A stretch of DNA of 64,000 bases from Nereocystis luetkeana (Eukaryota; Sar; Phaeophyceae; Laminariales; Laminariaceae), in the NCBI GenBank assembly GCA_031213475.1, contig JARUPZ010000024.1:2205403-2269402 (forward strand), given 5' to 3'. Both the position numbers and the translations under genes were made by a program. Shown here one piece after another: positions 21,881 to 40,737 of the stretch. Each line of letters begins with the position of its first letter. Within the stretch, counting starts at the first letter, position 1. The notes below the pieces were generated by a model that ran no database searches, was not told where the DNA came from, and saw only the letters and a program-made list of their open reading frames with translations.

Positions 21881-22604
21881 CCTCCCTCCCATTCTAACAA
21901 CTTTAGCCGCACTGCACCCAAGTATGGGGGACAACCTTGCGTACGTATTGTACGGGCTCGGAAGTAAGTAAAGAGGGATAACCTTACGTACGCTCTGTAC
22001 GTATTCGGCATTAAGTAGGCGAGGCGTAAAAGCGTTTTAACAGTGAAAAAACACAAAAAAACAAAGTTTTCGACCACTCCCGTTCTGCAATCTAACCCAT
22101 AAAAACTTGGAAAGCCGCGCGCGCAAAACCGATGCAACGTGGACTGAAGCAGACGCGAAGCTAAAGAAAAAACTGCAAGTGAAGCGAAGGGAAACTGAAG
22201 TGAGCATTTGGGGCGGGCATGAACACCTACACACCACAACGAATCACCCCTCCCCCCCCCCCCCCCCCCACTATATATCTCTCCTCCGCCCCATCAACCG
22301 CACACGCACTGGGCTGAAGACCAAAGTACTGTATGCGCGCGTACCCCTTCCCCCGCCTATCTCATGAGGGCGCTCTCTATCCGTGACGTTTGTTCTGACA
22401 CGCCGACGTAAAATAGACCGTACTGACACAAAATTCGACACGCTCCCCCTCCCCTCCCCAGCGCTTCCACAGTGCCCCACAAGCAACACAGTTTCGATTC
22501 TGGCGACGATCAGGTTTGGTGGAGAGAATGATAGGTAGAACGGCTGCACGCGCGTGACACGCACCACTGCCTCCCCCCCCCCCTCCTTTTCTAGGCGTCC
22601 CAAA

Positions 22605-22925
22605 TGTACTTTGGGACAGGTTCGAATATTCGATTCGTCCCGAACGTACGTAAGGACAGTTTCGAATATTCGATTCGTCCCAAACGTAAGTAACGGTAGT
22701 TTCGAATATTCGATTTATAGAAAAAAAAATTGATAATTTTGAGTGCCCGAAAACGAATCTTCGATTCGTCCAGAAAGTGAGGACAAATTTGAACACTCGG
22801 TTCTCCCTAACAAGCACGAAAAAGCGTCAAAAGTATTCGATTCGTCCCAGAAGCAAGGACAAGTTCGAAAATTTCATCGGTCCTACGCCAAGGGGGGTTC
22901 GTATCTTCGAACACGCGGTTGGCCG
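22605..22925 (+). repeat. Minisatellite with TTCGAATATTCGATTCGTCC core
   Basis: Five or so units of about 55-60 bp. Each carries the self-complementary ttcgaatattcga followed by a cccgaacgtaagtaaggaca-like spacer. Confidence 0.7.
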
Positions 22926-23560
22926 TATATCTCCAACAGGGTTTGGAGGAGAAAACCACAGGCGGGAGTAATCCCGGCACCGTGAACCCTCCCCCCGCCT
23001 CCCCCGGTTCTTCTCAGCGCTGTCACAGCAGCAAGCAATGCCACTTACCGGATTGGGACTTTTAAAAGTTCTCACCAAACAAAACAAAATAGCAACAGCA
23101 GCAGCAGCGGCAGAACTACCACCAGAAGCAATCCGTTTAGAGTTTTAAGCTGCGCTCGGTCATCACCGCCACCATCCTCCTCCTCGTGGTCCTCCTTGGT
23201 CACCGTCATCCTCGCAATCTCCACCATCGTCATCCTCACCAGCATGTTCATCTTCACCACCGCCGCCATTATCATCAGCATACCCACCATCCTCATCTTC
23301 AGCTTCCTCATCATCCTGGTCAGCATCGCCCTGAACAACACTACCACCACTGTCAGCATGAAGATCACCATCCCCATCGACCTGGCCGTCACCTCCGCCA
23401 CCACCACCACCGCCATCGCCATAATCATCAGCTGACGATTCATCTGGCCATGGTGAAGACGTGGCCCCGCTCGGGAGTGGTGGAGCAGTGCGCGAACCTT
23501 CCGTTGCCGATGTCGTTGTTGTCGTTGTTGTCATCGTCATTGCATCGGCCATTTGCCCGG

Positions 23561-29396
<5,836 letters not shown>

Positions 29397-30119
29397 GTGT
29401 GATTTTTATTAAAAAAAAAACACATTTGTCCCAAGTTGATTTTGAATTATCGAGCGGTTGGTTTAATATGTGTTTATGATTAAAAAAACATGTATTTCAC
29501 AGAAAACAAAATGTATGTCATACGGGGAAAATGGTTTCGGCCGAGGGCGGGCGTTTTTCACCAGGGAGTTGTGTTTTTAGTTCATGTATTTTTATCGTTA
29601 TGTTTTCACAATTGGTCGCGTTTTTGGGGGCAGAAGGGGGGGGCAGAAAGGGGGGCATGGCAACGAGAGCAGCAACGAAAGAAACGGGAGCAGGGAGATA
29701 AAGGAGGGAAGGGAAAGAGCGGGAGAGAGACAAGGGGGCAAGGGGAGCCATGGGAAGAAAAGAAGAGGCAGAGGAAAGTAGGCGGGGGAAGGGGGGAGAC
29801 GGGGGATTGGGGAGGGGGGCAAGGGACCAGGAGAGCAAGAGGGATAGGGGAAAGAGGAGAAGGAGAAATAGGGGACAGAGGAAGGAGGCGGTGGATCAGG
29901 GTCAGGTCAAGGGGACGACGTTTTCAGAAGGTTTCTCAAGGATGATATTACAACAAAGTTCTGGGGCTTTTGCTCAGATTGGGTGTTTCTTGTTGGCATA
30001 CTAAAATCGATCAATAAGTTCACCCCGATAACCCCGCAAGCATTCGGTTGCTACAAGCAAGCGAGCACACTCGCCAATTTACATGGTTGCCGAAGATTAC
30101 AGGATATCCTTGCAAGCTG

Positions 30120-32040
30120 GGTGAAGGCGGAGATCCCGTAGGAAACCTGAAGCTAGAAGGTTCTTCAGGAAATCTGACCTCGGAGATCTCACAGTGAACC
30201 TGGCTGAAACCAGAGATTCCACAGGAAATGTGAAGCCGAAGGTCCTATATAGGAAACCTTAGGCAGGACATTCCGTAGGGAGGCCGGAGATCTCACAGGA
30301 AACCTGACGCTGGATATCTCATGGGAAATGTGAATCCGGATATATTTCAAGAGACAGAGTCTGAAGTCGGGGATACCATATGAAATCCGAAGCAGGGAGG
30401 TCCCAAGGGAATCTGAAGCCGGAGATTTCTATACAGGAAACTTTGAGCAAGAGATAGCTGTTGAAACATTGCGTCGTAGGTGAATTCGTACACAGTTTGG
30501 GGGCAGCGAGGCCTCCTGCTGCGACCAGCCGGAGACTCTCACCCGGAGATACTACCCCCGCGTTGATTCTCCGGCAATCAACGCGGCACCTCGTCGCAGA
30601 GGGTAGGTAAAACCGGTCAAACAAACACGAACAAAACTGATGCCGATATAGACGGTACACCTTGCTGCCAGCGAAGCGCGGCGGGATGGTTTCTGTCCCT
30701 GGCATCTTTCTGCTTTGCCATGCTGTTGTCGAGCTGCGGTGTCGTCCACGGAATGGGTTTGAACCGCTGCCTCCCAGTACAACAATGAGGCTTTCCCGTA
30801 GAAAGGTTCGCTCTGCTGGCGTCCCCTCTCTTCCTTATTCGGGATTTCATACGTCGGAAATCTGAGGCCGAAAACCTCATAGAAATTCTGAAACCAGAGA
30901 TCCCACAGGAAATCTGAATCCGGAGACCCCATGGAGGAAATCTGAACCCAGATATACCATAGGAAACCTGAGACAGGAAATTCCACAAGAAATCTGAAGC
31001 CGGAGATCCCATGGGGAACCTAAAGCCGAAGGACCCACAGGAATTCTAAAGCCGGAGATCCCACGGGAAATCGGAAGCACGGAATCCCATAAGAAATCTG
31101 AAACCGAAAAAAATACAGGAAACCTGAAGCCGGAGATCTCAGTGCGACTCTGAAACCGGAGATCCTGTAAAGGAAATCTTCGCCCGGAGATCCCACAGGA
31201 ATTTGTAATCGAGAGATCCCATAGGAAATCTGAAGGCGGAGATCCTATAGGCAACGTAAACCCGAAGCTCCCACAGATATCTTGAAGCCGAAGACCCCAC
31301 GGGAAATCTCAAGCGCGAAATCCCACAGGGAATCTGAAACCGTATATTTCACAGCAAACCTGAAGCCGGAGATCCTGAATACTAAATCTGCAGACGGAGA
31401 TCCCACAGGAATTTGAAACCGGGAGATCCCATACGAAATCTGAAGACGAAGATCCCATAGGAAGCCTAAAGCCGAAACTCCCTTATGAAGCCGAAGAAGA
31501 CCCCACGGGAAATCTGAGCAAAAAATCTCACAGCAAAGCTGATACCGCACATTTCACAGGAAACCTGAAGCCGGAGATCCAATCGAAAATCTGAAACCGG
31601 AGATCCTCTATAGCAAATCTGCAGTCGGAGATCCCGCAGGAATCTGAAACCGGGAGATCTCAGAGGAATTCTGAAGACGAGGATCCCATAGGAAATCTTT
31701 ACAGGCGAAGCTCTCATAGAGATTTCGAAGCCGAAGATCCCATCGGAAATATGAAACCTTATGTTTCAAAGGAAACCTGAAGCCGGAGATCCCAACTGAA
31801 AATCTTAAATCGGAGATCCTGTATAGCAAATCTTCAGTCGGAGATCCCACAGGAATCTGAAACCGGGAGATCCCAAAGGAAATCCAGAGGCGGAGATTCT
31901 ACAGAGGAACTCTAAAGCCGGAGATCCCATACAGGGAACCTAAACCTGGACATGCCTATGGGAAAGTACGTAGCAGAAGATCACACGGGAAATCTGAAGC
32001 CCGGAGACCCGGGGTCCGCGCCGGACGGCCGGAAATCTCC
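30120..32040 (+). repeat. 26-bp minisatellite GAAATCTGAAGCCGGAGATC
   Basis: About 55 degenerate units of gaaatctgaagccggagatc followed by ccacag or ccatag. It is split into 30120-30445 and 30840-32040 by about 400 bp of non-repeat DNA. Many units keep their length, so it gives long spurious open frames on the minus strand. Confidence 0.9.
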
Positions 32041-32284
32041 GGAAAACCGCTATCGGGTATGTCTCCGGAAAAGCAGAATACCGCTCTGTCCCAACATATG
32101 AGTAAAACAGTGTGTATATTATGATTCTATACAAACGTTCATTTTGTCTATAGGGGCAGAGTGATGTTTGTTTGACTGCCTTCTACCAGCGCACGCTGTT
32201 TATGACGGTTTCCAATATTCACGAGCACGAGCTAACGGCGACAGCTACATACGCATACATACCCTACTCTTAACGGCAATAAAT

Positions 32285-34100
32285 ACATGTACAAAGTGAT
32301 CGGTGGTGTGTTGTGCCCGCTCCCCAGCTTTTCTTAGGACGCAGTTTTGAGCCATTGTTTTTCGCGTCTCCCCGCGACGAGGTTTCCCCACCTCTCGGTC
32401 CGCTACTTTCTCATCGTGCTCGCCGACCCCTACTCTTCGTCTACTCTGCCAGGGGTAGCCTCGGCCGTGCTCACGCACTGTCCAGGCGGCGGGAGTCGTA
32501 CTATCCACAGAGTCTCGCTGTCACGCCTTGTATTCAAACAAAATTAAAATAAAATAGTCTCGTGACTACAACAAGCTCGCCTACGGAATACTTACTTCAT
32601 GACGGTCTCATGAACACATTTTTCAATCAATCCTATTATATTTTTTCGTTTGGTCCAGTTTCTTTCTTCGGTCGTGCTTTTTTCACGGTACGTATGGTTC
32701 AAGGTTTTTTTTTTCGGAGACCAGGACCACGAGAGTGAAATAATTCGTTCGGACGTCGGAAGTTTTACGTAGTTGACTTGTTTCCCAGGCTTAGCTCTTG
32801 CTGCTTGCTCGTCGCTCTCCTCACCGTGCCACACTCAAGACCGACAGATTCATACACCCCCAACCGGAAGCCGTGTCGGCTATATCAGCAACTACCCATA
32901 TATCGGACCCATACAAGCGCTCCCCCGCCAAGAAAAGCAGACCGACCCACGAGGGTACTCGTGGGATCCATCCCTTTCAAGTCGCCTGGGAAGCTCTTGG
33001 CAAGATATGTCCCGAGGAGTACTGCGGTGGGGGATCGCTCGTCGAGCAGGCGACTAACTCGACCGCCGTCGTCTGCAATCGTGGGGCGCACAAGGACGCC
33101 ACGCACGGCGTGCCAGCCTGCCGTTGTTCGATTCGCGCAGACAGGGACTCCAGCAAGCCATCGAAGATCAACTGCCTAGCCTGCATCAACCCCGTTAGCT
33201 TCGCTGATGCAGCTGATGCCGGCGAGGCAGTTAATCTAGGATGGCTTGCTGGGGTCCCCGTCTGCGCGAAGTCGAACAGCGGCGAACTGGCACGCTGTGG
33301 GGTCCTTGTACGCCACGCGTTTGCAGACAGCGGAGGTCGAGCTTGTGACCTGCTTGACGAGCAAGTCCTTGCTGCACTACTACTCCCCGGAACGTATATT
33401 GCCAAGGACTTTCCCGACGGCTTGGAAGGGGCGGCTCCCACGAGAATCCTCCGGGGTCGGTCTGAGTTTCTTAGCAGGGCATTGCTTGAATGCGTTCGAC
33501 ATCTAGCAGTGACTGATAGCTGATACGCCTTCCGGTTGGTAGTATATGGTTGTTTCGGTGTTTGTGTGTGGTGAGGCGGGGGGAGTGAGGAGCAAGCAGC
33601 AAGGGCTAAAGCTGGAATCATTAACAACTAAATTTCTGACTTCCGAACGAACGCTTTATTCTCGTGGTCCACATCCCGAAAACGTCCACGACCCAAACCC
33701 CCCCCCAGAACAAAAACACACGACCGAATAAATAAAGTGAACAACAAAAAAAACTGATTTATAAAAGAAAGTGTTCATGAGATCGCCAAAAAGTATTCCC
33801 GCTGACGAGATTCGCTGACGAGGAGACTGTTTTACTTTTTCTTTGATTTCAAATAAAGTTATGGCAACGAGACTCTGTGGATAGTACACGCCCCGCCAAC
33901 GGGACACGGCGCGAGCACGGCCGAGGCCACCCCCGGCAGAGCACGCAGAACAGGAGTCGGCGAGCACGATGAGAAAGTAGCGGACCGAGAGGTGGGAAAA
34001 CCTCGTCGCGAGGAAATGCGAAAATGGCTAAAACATGCGTCCAAGAAAAGCTGGGGAGCGGTCACGCACCACCCACAACATACATCTATCGGAAAGCTCT
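32285..34100. mobile_element. Large foldback palindrome, arms about 890 bp, almost no spacer
   Basis: Sequence to the left of about 33200 is the imperfect reverse complement of that to the right. The outer ends are gcccgctccccagcttttct at 32318 and its inverse agaaaagctggggagcgg at 34044-34065. The next pair is tactatccacagagtctcgc (32501) and gagactctgtggatagta near 33869. The innermost is agcaagccatc (33152) and gatggcttgct (33240). Identity by eye is about 75-80%. It encodes no recognisable transposase. The 241- and 216-codon open frames on opposite strands are mirror images of one another. Confidence 0.85.
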
Positions 34101-34103
34101 TAT

Positions 34104-34208
34104 GACGGGGAATCATAGTAAAATAGGACTTACGGTACACATAAAAACCTAGATATTACCTATTTTTACCAAAATATTTGATCCTATTTGCTATGGTCCC
34201 CCCTAATA
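34104..34208. mobile_element. MITE family A copy
   Basis: Begins gacggggaatcatagtaaaa and ends ttgctatggtcccccctaa. It lies immediately outside the right end of the large foldback palindrome. Confidence 0.75.
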
Positions 34209-34741
34209 GCATGCCGACGAGGGCTGGAGACCCCGCGAGTTTACCTTGTTGTATCCCCCCGCACGATGTATCTTGTATTCTTTATAATTTATCAGTGCAG
34301 CACCAGTATGATGCGCCCCAATGTACCAAGTGTCGAATAGTAAAACATGCGTCTTCATGTATGGAGCAACAAGCCTCCCCACGCTCGTCAGTGCGCCGCC
34401 GAGAGTCCCCCCACGAGGTTGTAGCTAGGGACGGTCATGCCGCAATCCATTCAGCAATAAACCGACGCTGTACGTGTAACGTTTCAAGCTGTGCGCATCG
34501 GAAATCGTAGCGTACGTACAGCAAGAGTAGTCACCCTTGTATGTCGGCTGTAAAAAATGAGACTCTCACACATGCCAGCAAGGAGAAGAAGAAGAAGAAG
34601 AGATTAGTCCGAGTATCCAGTACTCACGTAGCTTCAATGCCAACAGAATACTCCGAGGTCGTCAGCCATATGCACCAGGTTGTACCGAAGGCAGAAGCCA
34701 GCGTAGTATTAATAGTGGTCGTATATATAGCAGTAGCAGTA

Positions 34742-34847
34742 TTGCGGGGTACCATAGTTAATAGGACCTGTGTATACACAAAAACCTATATATTTAACCA
34801 TTTCTACTCTCAATATTTGGTCCCATTAACTATGGTCCCCCGTAATA
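34742..34847. mobile_element. MITE family A copy
   Basis: Left end ttgcggggtaccatagttaa; right end ttaactatggtcccccgtaa; standard interior. Confidence 0.82.
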
Positions 34848-35719
34848 GTAGCGTTCCCTTGCAGTTTGAGTGCAGTCGCGCACCGAGTAGAGTATGTGCA
34901 GCAGGTCAAAATCGACGTCAAACGTACCTCCGCAGTTCACGTGGCTCTCAGATCTAGCGCTCATTCGTAATGCTTGCTGCCTTCTAAAATGTCACGTTGT
35001 ACGTATCACATGAGCTTTTTAGATTGAGGTTTACAGTAGCGGGGACCGTTTCCAGTGCCATCTCGTGATTGGACATAGACACCATACGCATAACAAGATA
35101 ATGCGGAAAACGTCAACGTCGCATTTCTTCGCATCCGGCAGGGTTCGCCAAAGTCTGCATTCCCTGTGCAAGGACAGGTTTGCGGTGTATTTTCGTCGAA
35201 GATTGGGTGCGCTGCGCGCCGCGTGTCACGCGTGCGTGTGCCGTGTGTATCGCGAGATGGTTCATTCAGAAAGAAGTAGAGCCTACCGGTCCGGCTCCTA
35301 CTCTGTACCCTGTACATGTCTATTCGCTTGCGTGCAACTCGAATTTGTGGACTTGAGCTCGAGCGCCGGGAAGCGCGTATGTTCCCCTTTTTTCGTTTAG
35401 GTATTTTTTTTTTTTTCGTTTCTCCCATACACTCGAACATATACCTGCTACATTTTTGCGCTACGTACTCGTGTGAGTTTTCTATTGTTGGTGTCTACTC
35501 GAATTAGATTTGCTTTCAGAGCTCGGTTTTAGCTTCCGCCAGTCGAGAGCGAAAACCATATTTATATATCTTGATCTCAACGGGTGGTGCTTGGGATGAC
35601 CAAAAAAGCAAGATATACCTTCTGTATACGAATTCATGCCGTAAACGTAGGCAATGAGGTAAGACAAGGCCTCCTGCCGAAACCAGCGGGTCTAGCACAA
35701 TACCGGTACTTCGAAGTAT

Positions 35720-35935
35720 GCAGTCAATTTTGGGAATTGCATGCAAGCTTGCTTGCAATCGCAAGAAAACCGGCGGAGCTTGCATGCTGCTTGAATGCAA
35801 CTTTGGATGCTGGTTGCAAGTTGCACGCAAATGCGTGCAATTGCATCCAACTTGCATGGAGTGCATGCAAGCTGCACAGGTTTTCTTGCGATTGCAAGCA
35901 AGCTTGCATGCAAACTGCCTAAATTGACTGCACAC
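35720..35935. repeat. Hairpin element with TGCATGCAAGCTTGC arms
   Basis: Left arm gcagtcaattttgggaattg, then gcatgcaagcttgcttgcaa and tcgcaagaaaacc. The right arm is its reverse complement (ggttttcttgcgattgcaag to aaattgactgc). The loop has further tgcatgcaa words. It is likely the fuller form of the clusters at 4915 and 6975. Confidence 0.75.
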
Positions 35936-35945
35936 CATCAGTATT

Positions 35946-36554
35946 GTGCACAACCCGCTGGTATTACGGAGTGCGTGCATCTTGCGTGCAACTGCTAAAA
36001 CTAACGATGTACGAGTGCATATGATTGCGCCCGGCAAGAGGCTCCCACCCAGGGTTATTACCCCCGCGCTACTCGTGTCGGCGCGGCAGGGCCAGACGAG
36101 TGATCACTCCGGAGATGAAAACGAAATTAAAAATTGTCGAAGGCGCGGTGCAACAATGGGCGGGATTGGGTGCTCTCGAGAATCCCTATCCCTACTGAAG
36201 GAGTTAGTAGAGAAGTTCGACAGGCTTATCTCGACCACGAACGAGCCTCCCCTTCGGAACCGTGTAAACTTTAGTCAACAATATCAACACCTGAAACCGA
36301 TCTTGGCGTCGCATTTTGGTTCTTATTTCAACCACTTGATGTCAATATCCCTGTCGTTCAACATGCTGGAGTCTTCTTGTGCCCTCAAGCGTAAGTTTTC
36401 CTCGACGTTTCGCTCCTTGCTCAATACCAAGAGCTTTCAAACCCTTCAAAACATCGGACTGGCGGGTAATCGATCCACGCTTCACGATCTAGTGTGTAGA
36501 TACTTCAGGGACGATCGGTACGCTCTAGGTCCTGTTGCCGGATGGAAGACGTAA
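35946..36554 (+). CDS. Hypothetical protein, 202-codon open frame
   Basis: No family is recognised. The first third overlaps the hairpin element and is unlikely to be coding. From Met at about 36153 (MGGIGCSRESLSLLKELVEK) the protein looks ordinary: a helical LLKELVEKFDRLI, then NHLMSISLSFNMLESS and HDLVCRYFRDDRYALG, without low-complexity bias. There is no intron signal that I could fix. It could be a single-exon gene, an exon of a larger gene or a decayed element gene. Confidence 0.3.
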   Translation: MHNPLVLRSACILRATAKTNDVRVHMIAPGKRLPPRVITPALLVSARQGQTSDHSGDENEIKNCRRRGATMGGIGCSRESLSLLKELVEKFDRLISTTNEPPLRNRVNFSQQYQHLKPILASHFGSYFNHLMSISLSFNMLESSCALKRKFSSTFRSLLNTKSFQTLQNIGLAGNRSTLHDLVCRYFRDDRYALGPVAGWKT

Positions 36555-37913
36555 AACTGGCCTCTACGTAGCACATGCTTCCGGTGTTGGGGTATGTACT
36601 TCCAAGGATACGTTTCCTGCACAACATGTCCTGACGGTAGGTTAGAACCTACGGTAGTTATCGACGGCTGTAGACCGCGATCTCTCCCCGACGTACATAA
36701 AGCATTTTCATCTGAAATGTGCCGTTTTCTGTGTTGGCACGAGGAAAAAAATTATAAACAAACTTGAATATACGGTCTGTACGAGCACTGCTGTACCCAC
36801 ACACGAAAATTCCCTACAGTGCTGGGAAAGTCGCGCACAACCAGAGCATCCGCGGGAGGACGGTATCTGCACCTCCCCGGGATACCCAACCGATGGTTTT
36901 TCAACCCTTAACCCTACTGTACGTATCTCCATGATGATACCTACATACCGGTATACGATACGATTTTTAGGTTTACGTTAACAGCAGTGGCATACGGATC
37001 AGTTTTATATAACTGTTGGCGCGTTCCACGATAAAGGTAGCAACTTTTCCGCTAAAGTGTTTCCTGAATGACGGGGCTCCTTAAGGGTCCATCTTAACGG
37101 TGAACGCTGTATGGGAGTAAAACTTTAATTTCAATGAATTTTAACTTGATTTCGGAAAAAAACGTGTTTGTGTCCTATCGGGGAACAGCGTACTAGTTGT
37201 CAATCAAAAAAGAATTCGGAAAAAACGTACCGCGCCACACAACGCCCAGCCGACAAACAACGACGCGCGTAGACGAGAGCGAAGGCTTGCGCTGCCGCGT
37301 GCGCACCGCTGCCAGCCTCTTTTTATTCTTGGTCGCGCAGGATAGGAAACTATCTCTCTCAGTGTGTCTTGGGTGGGCGGAGGAAGCCCTCAAGCGCCAC
37401 GTGCAGAACAGCAGCGGTGATGCAGCTATCGAGGTCTCGAGCGTATCCTCCGTTTTTGCTCGTTTGCTCAGTTTTCGTGATTGTTGGCCGATCGAGCAGG
37501 CCGAAAAATTGTGATTGCGGCCGCCATGATTACTTTTGAGGCACCACCGCCGTGGTACGATGTGCTATGGTGTGTGGGCGTGGGCGCGGCTATTGCTCCG
37601 GTCACCTCTCGTTGAGGTTCGCGTTTTATCGCCTCGATCGCGGTCGCTGAAGCGGCCTAGAATCGCCACAGACTCCACCGAGGGTGTTGACCCACCATGA
37701 CCATGCTACGTCAAGTCCGAGGAACTCCCAAATTCCAAATTGAAATAAAAAAGAATCGCACAAAAAAAGTCCCAAAAGACTTTTCACTCAAATTGAAATT
37801 TTCTAATTTGCCTGCTTGGTCATTCACTCTTCGGCCAATCAGATGCAAATTAAATTAGAAAAAAAGCTAAAAAAATAAATTTAAAAAAAAGAAGAAGTCC
37901 TCGTTAAGATGTG

Positions 37914-38075
37914 CGCTAACCCAAAATCGTCGGAATGCCAATCTTGCTCCGAGAAACGACTTTTTTGCATACTTGGGGATGCAATTTGATTTTTCTTCAA
38001 GTCAGTTATTGGGTGAGGTATGGACCTCATGTGAGGAACCTCAGAAAAAAGCACCTCTACTACTGTAGCACTAGC
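37914..38075. mobile_element. Truncated MITE family B copy
   Basis: It starts inside the element (gctaacccaaaatcgtcgga) and ends cacctctactactgtagcac. A left-end fragment of another copy lies at 37015-37085 (gcgcgttccacgataaaggt). Confidence 0.65.
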
Positions 38076-38384
38076 CGATTGAAAATGATTCATACCCAAC
38101 TTCGGAAGCTAGATGGTACGTCGGACGCGCTTGTTATGTACCAGGTATACCAATAAAACAGTACGAACGGTGTTCGTGAACTCGACCGATTTAGACCGAT
38201 ACTAACGGAGGCACGATGTTTCAGGGTTTAGCTTCCAAGCTATTTATCCCAAGAAACAGTCAACGATATTCTCGTACCGCCGCTGTGGGGGAAAAAAAGG
38301 GGGGGATACGTTCACTTTAATATCATCTTGTTTCACGCGGTAGCACGTAGCGCATTTTTGTTTGTTCTCGCTTGTCAATTGCCA

Positions 38385-39060
38385 ACACGCTGATGAAAAA
38401 ATAAGCTCATGGAACGATAGACATTCGATTCCGAAATAGACTTAACCCACGGCCAACCCGCTTGGAGTTGGGCAAGGCCAACGAATGTAGGTGACGGCCT
38501 CCAAAATAATACAAGCGGATGTGTCCGAGGTCTAGGGGGCGAAGAGCTTGCCGGCGGCGTTCTACGCTCTTCTCCCAAACCTGAAAAAAAAAGTACGGTT
38601 TGCCATCAGAGAGGGATCGAAAAATGTCGTCGTGCTTATTCTGCACACCAGCGACCAAACCGTTTTTATTATACCCCTGGCCAACGCCCGCCATAAGTCG
38701 GCGGCCATTATGTGAACACTACTTGTGACCCTAGGGTGGGTCGGAGCCCCTAACGAGCGCGACCTGTTCAGAGCTCATGACGCAGTCGTTTGTTTTGTCA
38801 ATCGATGTCTGTCGAGGACTCGGAATTTCGCCTCTTCGAATAAAAAAAAATCGCTAAGATTTCGTCACAAGCCCATCTTTGCCCAACATCGTCCCAGGAA
38901 TTACTACCTTTGAGTCCATTCCAAAGTTTGTATTTTTGCTTTGAAGAAATCGTGCTCATAGCGAGCGAGCGGTACTAAAATATTTCGGATGGTACCTTTG
39001 AAGTTCAAGCTTTCAATGAAAACATCGCGTTCCCATCGCTATCGGTCTTATTTCGAAATA
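38385..39060. mobile_element. Dispersed about 650-bp element, copy 1
   Basis: Shares, in the opposite orientation, long stretches with 50130-50950. Examples are gtgaccctagggtgggtcgg, atcgatgtctgtcgaggact and gccggcggcgt. Parts of the open frames are similar between copies (TLGWVG.PNER), but both copies have stops. The family is unidentified. Confidence 0.65.
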
Positions 39061-39584
39061 GTACGGGGAAACAGAATAATCCGACCCAGGTATGCTCAGC
39101 AAAAATGCTGAAATATATACCTGGTAGTTTTTTTGTGTATATCATGGTTCCTGATTGCTCGTAGGTAGAACCTATTCATCGTAATCAGGACCGACTATGC
39201 ATAGTAAAAATACTTGGATGAATAGTTTAATGTGAACATAGCGGGCCCTGATTACTATGACCCCCCGTGATGATAGCATTAATAATCGATACTCAGTTCT
39301 TCAAGCGGTGGTAGGCCGTATGCGTATACTTGCAAAAGTGGTTCACAATCAGAACCAGATTAAAAGTGGCATGTATTTTTTACATCCGGACCCGACGAGA
39401 TGTGCATTATGTAGACGGACGATATGTTATTTTGCTCAGTCACATGTCGGATGTTTTCAGTCCGTTCTTGCGCCATTCTCCTGCAGGCACATCTCGGGAG
39501 GATTGCCTCGGGAAGAATGCCTTGCACGCACCAGGCAGATCACCATGTACTGTAGATTACAATCTCGCCGTTATGACTAGCGCA

Positions 39585-39815
39585 GGATTTGCTAATTTCG
39601 TTTGTTTTATTTTGATCATCAAATTTACTTTCCAGCTCAACTCCTAATAACAAGGTTTTACCCTCAGCGATCTTCTGGACAAGTCGCGGTCACAGGTTAT
39701 CGTCTCTTCTCCCCCCCGGTACGTGCCTTCATTTTTATCGCGCATTTAATTGTTCAGCGTTCTCACCGGTCGTCGGCTTTCATCGAATGTTGCTAACTCA
39801 CGCTCCCGCGCTTTC
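39585..39815 (-). mobile_element. SINE-like unit, minus orientation
   Basis: Reverse complement of the body seen at 40520-40735. The tail is toward 39585 and the cgacgag/gcgataaaaa/ggcacgtacc body is read on the minus strand. With the 40381 unit it makes a large inverted repeat around 39815-40380. Confidence 0.6.
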
Positions 39816-40315
39816 CGCTATTCAATTTTCGTGCAAGGTAAGGTCATCACGAGTATGCACTCTTGGGCACAGATTCAAGCCAGGGAGCATGTGCTACGTA
39901 GGTCATGCGGATCACACGGGCCCCACCCCGCGCCATGAGCTACATACGGTAGATCATGCAGATGAATACCGTACCTGCTCTGGAATATCTAGATCATGGC
40001 ACTGAGGATCGGTGATCTGTCCCACGTACAGATGAACACTCTATCTGCCCTGGAACATTTAGATCATGGACTGGAAATCGGTGATCTGTCCCACGTGTGT
40101 ACCTTGTACATGTATCACATCCTAGCCGCAGACAGATAAGACAGCGATCGTTGGAAAGGGCTACATGCCTGTGGAGCTATTTCAGTCACGTGACTCAACT
40201 AGCGCATGAGCTGTACACAGATCACACAGATCAGTACTCTTATCTTCCCTGAAACGTCTAGATCATGAGCTGCGGATCGGTGATTTGTACGATGTGTGTA
40301 CCTTGTACCACTGTG

Positions 40316-40381
40316 GTCGGAAATTTAAGGATCCTTCATACATAACTATAAAGAACCAAAGATCCTTATATTTCCGATCAG
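40316..40381. repeat. Small hairpin tcggaaatttaaggatcc
   Basis: gtcggaaatttaaggatcct is followed 25 bp later by agatccttatatttccga. One-arm relatives are at about 45620-45660 and 56920-56960. Confidence 0.65.
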
Positions 40382-40737
40382 GCGTCCCGGTGGCTTGGCA
40401 GGTGGTCCGCGTGCCTTTCAAGATGAATTCATGGGTTCGAGTCTCACCGAGTGCTTACTCGTAGGGACTTTTTACTGCATACCAGGTAAACATTGATTAT
40501 CGGAAAGCGCGACAGCGTGAGTTAGCGGCAACATTCGATGAAAATCGACGAGCAGTGGGAACGCTGAACCCCTATGCGCGATAAAAAAAGGAGGCACGTA
40601 CCGAGGCGGCGAAGGGATGACACCTGTGACCACGGCTTGTCCAGAATATCGCTGAGGGAGAAACCTCCTACGAGCAACTGCTGTAATAAAGCTGGAAAGT
40701 AAAAGTGATGATTAAAAATAAAATAAAATAAGGGTGG
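40381..40737 (+). mobile_element. tRNA-derived SINE-like unit with A-rich tail
   Basis: The head has ggtggcttggcaggtggtcc (box A-like) and atgggttcgagtctcaccg (box B-like). The body has ggcacgtaccgaggcgg and cggcttgtccagaa. The tail is aaaaataaaataaaataa. It matches SINE organisation; copies differ in their tRNA-like heads. Confidence 0.65.

Larger units (their letters stand above)
13080..23560. other. Repeat-filled spacer without a supported gene
   Basis: Between the DMC1 stop and the minus-strand chromatin gene I see MITE copies, tRNA-derived units, hairpin elements and low-complexity DNA. Low-complexity parts are poly-C/CT at 21660-21860 and cccgatatccc-like words at 20650-21010. Open frames of 60-280 codons exist but are composition artefacts or run into repeats. 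Nothing at 17400-18950 or 19080-20600 looks like a conserved protein. Confidence 0.5.

Noticed and set aside
32798-33627. 241- and 216-codon open frames on opposite strands
   Set aside because: They are mirror images produced by the foldback palindrome. The composition is not protein-like and no family is recognised.
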